From an uncultured Oscillospiraceae bacterium (GTDB lineage: Bacteria > Bacillota > Clostridia > Oscillospirales > Oscillospiraceae), in contig CAAFLF010000018.1 in assembly GCA_900763685.1 (NCBI GenBank), positions 1 to 19,286 on the forward strand: a stretch of DNA of 19,286 bases, given 5' to 3'. This document shows, piece after piece, positions 16,629-19,286 of this stretch. A model generated the notes under the pieces. It did not search any database. It was given only the letters and a program-made list of their open reading frames with translations, and was not told the DNA's origin. The translations under genes were made by a program, and so were the position numbers. Every line of letters starts with the position of its first letter. Position 1 is the first letter of the stretch.

Positions 16629-17492
16629 TTATCCCTTCTCGACGGCCTTCCCCAGGGCGGTGAGGATGGCGTCGGCGCAGTCTTCCGTGTGGATGGCGGT
16701 GAGGGGCAGGTCCATGCCCTCCAGCCGGAGGCGGTAGAGGAGAGCCACGGTCTCCGGCACGGTGAGGCCCATGTTCCAGAGCTTCTCCGGCTGGGCGAAG
16801 ACGGCCTCCGGCGTGCCGTCCATCCTGAGCTTGCCGTGGTCCATCACCAGGACCCGGTCAGCGTCCTGGGCCTCGTCCATGTGGTGGGTGATGAGCACCA
16901 CGGTGATGCCCTTCTCCCGGTTGAGGCGGTGGACGGTGGAGAGGACCTCCTGCCGGCCCACGGGGTCCAGCATGGCGGTGGCCTCGTCCAGAACGATACA
17001 GTCCGGCTCCATGGCGATGACGCCCGCGATGGCCACCCGCTGCTTCTGCCCGCCGGAGAGGAGGTGGGGAGCGTGGCGGACGAACTCCGACATGCCCACA
17101 TCCCGGAGGGAGTCATCCACCCGGCGGCGGATCTCCTCACTGGGGACGCCCAGGTTCTCCGGGGCGAAGGCCACGTCCTCCTCCACCACGTTGGCGACGA
17201 TCTGGTTGTCCGGGTTCTGGAAGACCATGCCCACCCGCTGGCGGATGGCGAGAAGATTGCTCTCCTGGGCGGTGTCCATCCCCTCCACCAGGACCTTGCC
17301 GCCGGTGGGGACGAGGATGGCGTTCATGGTCTTGGCCAGGGTGGACTTGCCGGAGCCGTTGTGGCCCAGCACCGCCACGAAGCTGCCCTTCTCAATGGAG
17401 AGCGTCACCCCGTCCAGGGCGTTTTTCGTCTGCTTGCCCTCCTCCGCCGGGTAGGCGAAGGTGACATCCTTCAGTTCGATCATGGAAGACAT
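16629..17492 (-). CDS. ecfA1: ECF transporter ATPase EcfA1
   Basis: A 287-residue ABC ATPase, partner of EcfA2. It has Walker A GHNGSGKST (43-51), Q92, signature LSGGQKQRVAIAG (from 145), and IVLDEATAMLDP with E170 and the EcfA1-typical 'ATAMLDP' sequence. The start at 17490-17492 is chosen for AGGAG 7 bases upstream and the MIELKDVTFAYP family N-terminus; the frame is open further to 17600 but that part lies inside the preceding gene. A weak promoter at 17507-17536 could give this subset extra expression. Confidence 0.95.
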   Translation of the reverse strand: MSSMIELKDVTFAYPAEEGKQTKNALDGVTLSIEKGSFVAVLGHNGSGKSTLAKTMNAILVPTGGKVLVEGMDTAQESNLLAIRQRVGMVFQNPDNQIVANVVEEDVAFAPENLGVPSEEIRRRVDDSLRDVGMSEFVRHAPHLLSGGQKQRVAIAGVIAMEPDCIVLDEATAMLDPVGRQEVLSTVHRLNREKGITVVLITHHMDEAQDADRVLVMDHGKLRMDGTPEAVFAQPEKLWNMGLTVPETVALLYRLRLEGMDLPLTAIHTEDCADAILTALGKAVEKG

Positions 17493-17506
17493 GGAAATTC
17501 TCCTAA

Positions 17507-17536
17507 CTTGTAGTCGCGGGGGCGCTCCCCGGTCAA
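17507..17536 (-). promoter_or_regulatory. Possible internal promoter ahead of ecfA1
   Basis: TTGACC (17531-17536) and TACAAG (17507-17512, 4 of 6) with 18-bp spacing on the minus strand. The -35 overlaps the stop codon of the MreB-like gene. Weak, so tentative. Confidence 0.3.
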
Positions 17537-18090
17537 CCGGGGAGGATATCGAAGGCCACGGCCTGGGAGAGGCCGGGGAAGCTGCCGTTTCCGTCCTCAA
17601 GGGCGGAGAGAGGCTCCTGGAAGAGGAAGACCTTCCTCCCGCCGGACTGGATGCCCAGGTCGATGAGGGCCCGCTCCTCCACCTGGGTCGTCCGCTCCTG
17701 CGTCTTCAGGCATAGGACGGGCTTTGTCAGGTGAAAACCGGGGCGGATCCGTTTCAGGAAATCCCGGACCAGGAACTCCGCCCCGTCGTACTGGGCCACC
17801 TGGCCGTCCCGGAAGGGGGAGAAGACCAGGACGTTTGGGGCGTCCTCATAGCGGAGGGCCTCCCGCCCGGCGGCCAGATACCGGCGGAGGGCAAGGTGGG
17901 AGAAGGTTCGGGTCTCGCCGGTGGCGGGGTTCCGGCCTGTGGCCGTCACGGTCTCGTACTCCGCCGCCACATAGGAGGGCTCCGTGAAGCGCCCCCCGGT
18001 TTTCAGATCCAAAACGGTGATCCGGGCGGGGGTCAGCTCCCGGAGCCAGGGCTCCAGGGTACTGCCCCGCATGGCGGTGCTTCCCATCAT
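17533..18090 (-). CDS. Truncated MreB-like protein (N-terminal actin-fold half only)
   Basis: A 185-residue protein whose sequence follows the first half of MreB/Mbl, the actin-like filament that guides cell-wall synthesis: ITVLDLKTGGRFTEPSYVA (about 24-42) aligns with the MreB DLGTANT...EPSVVA start. VFSPFRDGQVAQYDGAEFLV (about 89-108) aligns with 'PLKDGVIADFDV', and RALIDLGIQSGGRKVFLFQEPLSA (140-163) with 'AGAREVYLIEEPMAA'. The second half (subdomains IIA/IIB) is missing. The phosphate-binding DLGTAN is changed to DLKTGG, so normal nucleotide binding is doubtful. The frame is clean and the reading ends in an ordinary stop, with a GGGGGAG ribosome site, so it is not an obvious pseudogene. 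It lies between the methyltransferase and ecfA1. Confidence 0.75.
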   Translation of the reverse strand: MMGSTAMRGSTLEPWLRELTPARITVLDLKTGGRFTEPSYVAAEYETVTATGRNPATGETRTFSHLALRRYLAAGREALRYEDAPNVLVFSPFRDGQVAQYDGAEFLVRDFLKRIRPGFHLTKPVLCLKTQERTTQVEERALIDLGIQSGGRKVFLFQEPLSALEDGNGSFPGLSQAVAFDILPG

Positions 18091-18115
18091 AGGCGATCTC
18101 CCCCCTTTTCGGCAC

Positions 18116-18979
18116 TTACTCGGCGCACCAGCGGCCGGTGGCGCCGCAGGGCAGGGCCAGGCCGGTCTCCGTCACGGGAAGGCCCAGCTCATCCCAGCTG
18201 CACTTGCCGCCGAACTTCACGGCCACCAGCTCATGGAGGAGGTAGCCCAGGACGCTGGGGGCCAGGCCCGTGGTGTAGGAATTGATGAGGACGAAGAGGG
18301 GCTTCTCGGAGAGCACCCCGGCGCAGAGCTTCACGAAGGGGTAGAGGTTCTCCTCCAGCTTCCAGACCTCGCCGGAGGGGCCCCGGCCATAGCTGGGGGG
18401 GTCCATGATGATGGCGTCGTACTGCCTGCCCCGGCGGATCTCCCGCTCCACGAACTTGGCGCAGTCGTCCACGATCCAGCGGATGGGGGCGTCGGCAAGG
18501 CCGGAGAGCCGGGCATTGTCCTTGGCCCAGGCCACCATGCCCTTGGCGGCGTCCACATGGCAGACGGTGGCCCCGGCCTTGGCGCAGGCGACGGTTGCCC
18601 CGCCGGTGTAGGCGAAGAGGTTCAGCACCCGGATGGGGCGGCTGGCGGAACGGATCTTCTCCATGGCGAAGTCCCAGTTCACCGCCTGCTCTGGGAAGAG
18701 GCCGGTGTGCTTGAAGTTCATGGGCTTGACCTGGAAGGTAAGGTCCTTATAACGCATCTGCCAGCTCTCGGGCAGGGCCTTCTTCTCCCAGTGGCCGCCG
18801 CCGGTCTGGGAGCGGAGGTAGCGGGCGTTGGCCCGCCGCCAGGCGGGGTTTTTATGGGGGGTCTCCCAGATGGCCTGGGGGTCGGGGCGCACCAGGAACT
18901 GCTTGTCCCAGCGCTCCAGCTTCTCCCCGCCGCCGCAGTCCAGAAGCTCATAGTCCTGCCATTGATCCGCGATCCACAT
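18116..18979 (-). CDS. RlmI-like SAM-dependent methyltransferase, probably rRNA
   Basis: A 287-residue class I methyltransferase. SAM-binding motif I is VLNLFAYTGGATVACAKAGA (about 118-137), the acidic residue of the second strand is D143, and the catalytic-region motif is DPPSYGRG (193-200). This is the SAM-binding core of the RlmI/YwbD group that methylates 23S rRNA cytosine C5, but the N-terminal PUA domain of RlmI (about 90 residues) is replaced by an unrelated-looking 110-residue segment rich in Trp. The substrate therefore is uncertain; rRNA or tRNA is likely. The ATG at 18977-18979 follows GGGAGG. It is the first gene of the long minus-strand run, with a near-consensus promoter just upstream. 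Confidence 0.85.
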   Translation of the reverse strand: MWIADQWQDYELLDCGGGEKLERWDKQFLVRPDPQAIWETPHKNPAWRRANARYLRSQTGGGHWEKKALPESWQMRYKDLTFQVKPMNFKHTGLFPEQAVNWDFAMEKIRSASRPIRVLNLFAYTGGATVACAKAGATVCHVDAAKGMVAWAKDNARLSGLADAPIRWIVDDCAKFVEREIRRGRQYDAIIMDPPSYGRGPSGEVWKLEENLYPFVKLCAGVLSEKPLFVLINSYTTGLAPSVLGYLLHELVAVKFGGKCSWDELGLPVTETGLALPCGATGRWCAE

Positions 18980-19031
18980 AGTAAACCTCCCGAAAGGGTC
19001 ATTTTCACAGAATTCCGCATGGTAACATCAT

Positions 19032-19060
19032 ATTATACCGCGCGTGAAGACCCCCGTCAA
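19032..19060 (-). promoter_or_regulatory. Promoter of the long minus-strand operon
   Basis: TTGACG (19055-19060) and a perfect TATAAT (19032-19037) with 17-bp spacing on the minus strand. The start would be near 19025, about 45 bases before the methyltransferase ATG. The next detected feature upstream is the hairpin cluster at 19062-19224. Confidence 0.8.
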
Positions 19061-19061
19061 T

Positions 19062-19224
19062 CAATTCCCCGGGTTTTTGCGGGGAATTGGGGGCTTGACG
19101 GATGGCATCCGGGGCCTTACCTTCTATCGAAGGCTGGATGGGCCGCCCCCTGTGGGGGCGGAAAGCCGCCGACGAAGGTCGGCGGCTTGCGAGGGGATAT
19201 TCTTTTCGAATCAAAAGAATATCC
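19062..19224. repeat. Cluster of six hairpins upstream of the operon promoter
   Basis: Inverted repeats in quick succession: CAATTCCCC (19062-19070 with 19081-19089), CGGAT/ATCCG (19099-19111), CCTTC/GAAGG (19120-19133), CCGCCCCC/GGGGGCGG (19143-19161), AAGCCGCCGAC (19163-19173 with 19178-19188) and GGATATTCTTTT (19195-19206 with 19213-19224). The fifth is terminator-like on the minus strand but has only a short U-tail. No credible gene is present. The block could end an upstream transcript, be a structured RNA, or be a dispersed repeat. Confidence 0.5.
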
Positions 19225-19286
19225 TCCCGCGCTTCCCAAGAAAGATTGTCAGGGGGGATGGCGTCGTCACAAGCTCCATATCCCTC
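19225..19286. other. Window edge with no recognised feature
   Basis: No start site with a ribosome-binding sequence, hairpin or family motif is visible in these 62 bases. A gene beyond the edge may reach into it. Confidence 0.3.

Noticed and set aside
17493..17600. N-terminal extension of EcfA1
   Set aside because: It overlaps the end of the MreB-like gene and lacks family sequence; AGGAG precedes the ATG at 17492.
19095..19123. Possible plus-strand promoter TTGACG-17-TACCTT
   Set aside because: The -10 matches in only 3 of 6 positions and no gene or U-rich terminator follows inside the window.

Overview
The window looks like a piece of chromosome from a high-GC, anaerobic Firmicute, most likely of the Oscillospiraceae type (Oscillibacter/Lawsonibacter-like). 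This is inferred from Firmicute-style Shine-Dalgarno sites and TTGACA/TATAAT promoters, a T-box leader, the ecfA1-ecfA2-ecfT-truA gene order and a ClpE-type unfoldase. Most genes have GC-rich coding (one 60-base sample at 4441-4500 is 75% GC). No tRNA, rRNA, CRISPR array, insertion sequence or integrase was seen.

Layout. (1) 1-119: tail of a plus-strand gene, probably a P1-family peptidase, closed by two strong hairpins. (2) 227-2189, minus: a GntR/FCD regulator followed 4 bases later by a small stand-alone VirD4/TraG-type ATPase. (3) 2418-5140, plus, divergent from the regulator: a CrtI/retinol-saturase-like flavoenzyme overlapping (ATGA) an NAD(P)H reductase with a fused 2Fe-2S ferredoxin domain. 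A 12-base repeat lies at both divergent promoters and is the best operator candidate. (4) 5141-6687: a GC-rich non-coding stretch, then two small low-GC P-loop kinases on the minus strand (40% GC in a 60-base sample), a likely acquired islet. (5) 6826-8253, minus: ilvE under a complete T-box leader whose specifier reads GUC (valine). (6) 8483-9556, plus: a membrane-anchored D,D-carboxypeptidase. (7) 9622-19060, minus: a long, tightly packed gene run, read from a strong promoter at 19032-19060: RlmI-like methyltransferase, truncated MreB-like protein, ecfA1, ecfA2, ecfT, truA, a membrane-anchored propeller-like protein, a CvpA-like membrane protein, clpE and a small Cys-rich protein. (8) 19062-19286: a cluster of hairpins with no convincing gene.

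How the genes work together. The GntR regulator probably controls both its own operon and the divergent redox pair, in which the reductase would pass electrons from NAD(P)H through FAD and 2Fe-2S to the CrtI-like enzyme acting on an unknown unsaturated substrate. The T-box ties branched-chain aminotransferase expression to tRNA-Val charging. The long minus-strand run joins RNA modification, cofactor uptake (energy module only, no substrate-binding S protein here), cell envelope functions and protein quality control.

The most interesting candidates for undescribed biology are the regulator/TraG/flavoenzyme locus (227-5140) and the half-length MreB-like protein in the ECF operon. The functions proposed for both are inference; the gene structures are visible in the sequence.
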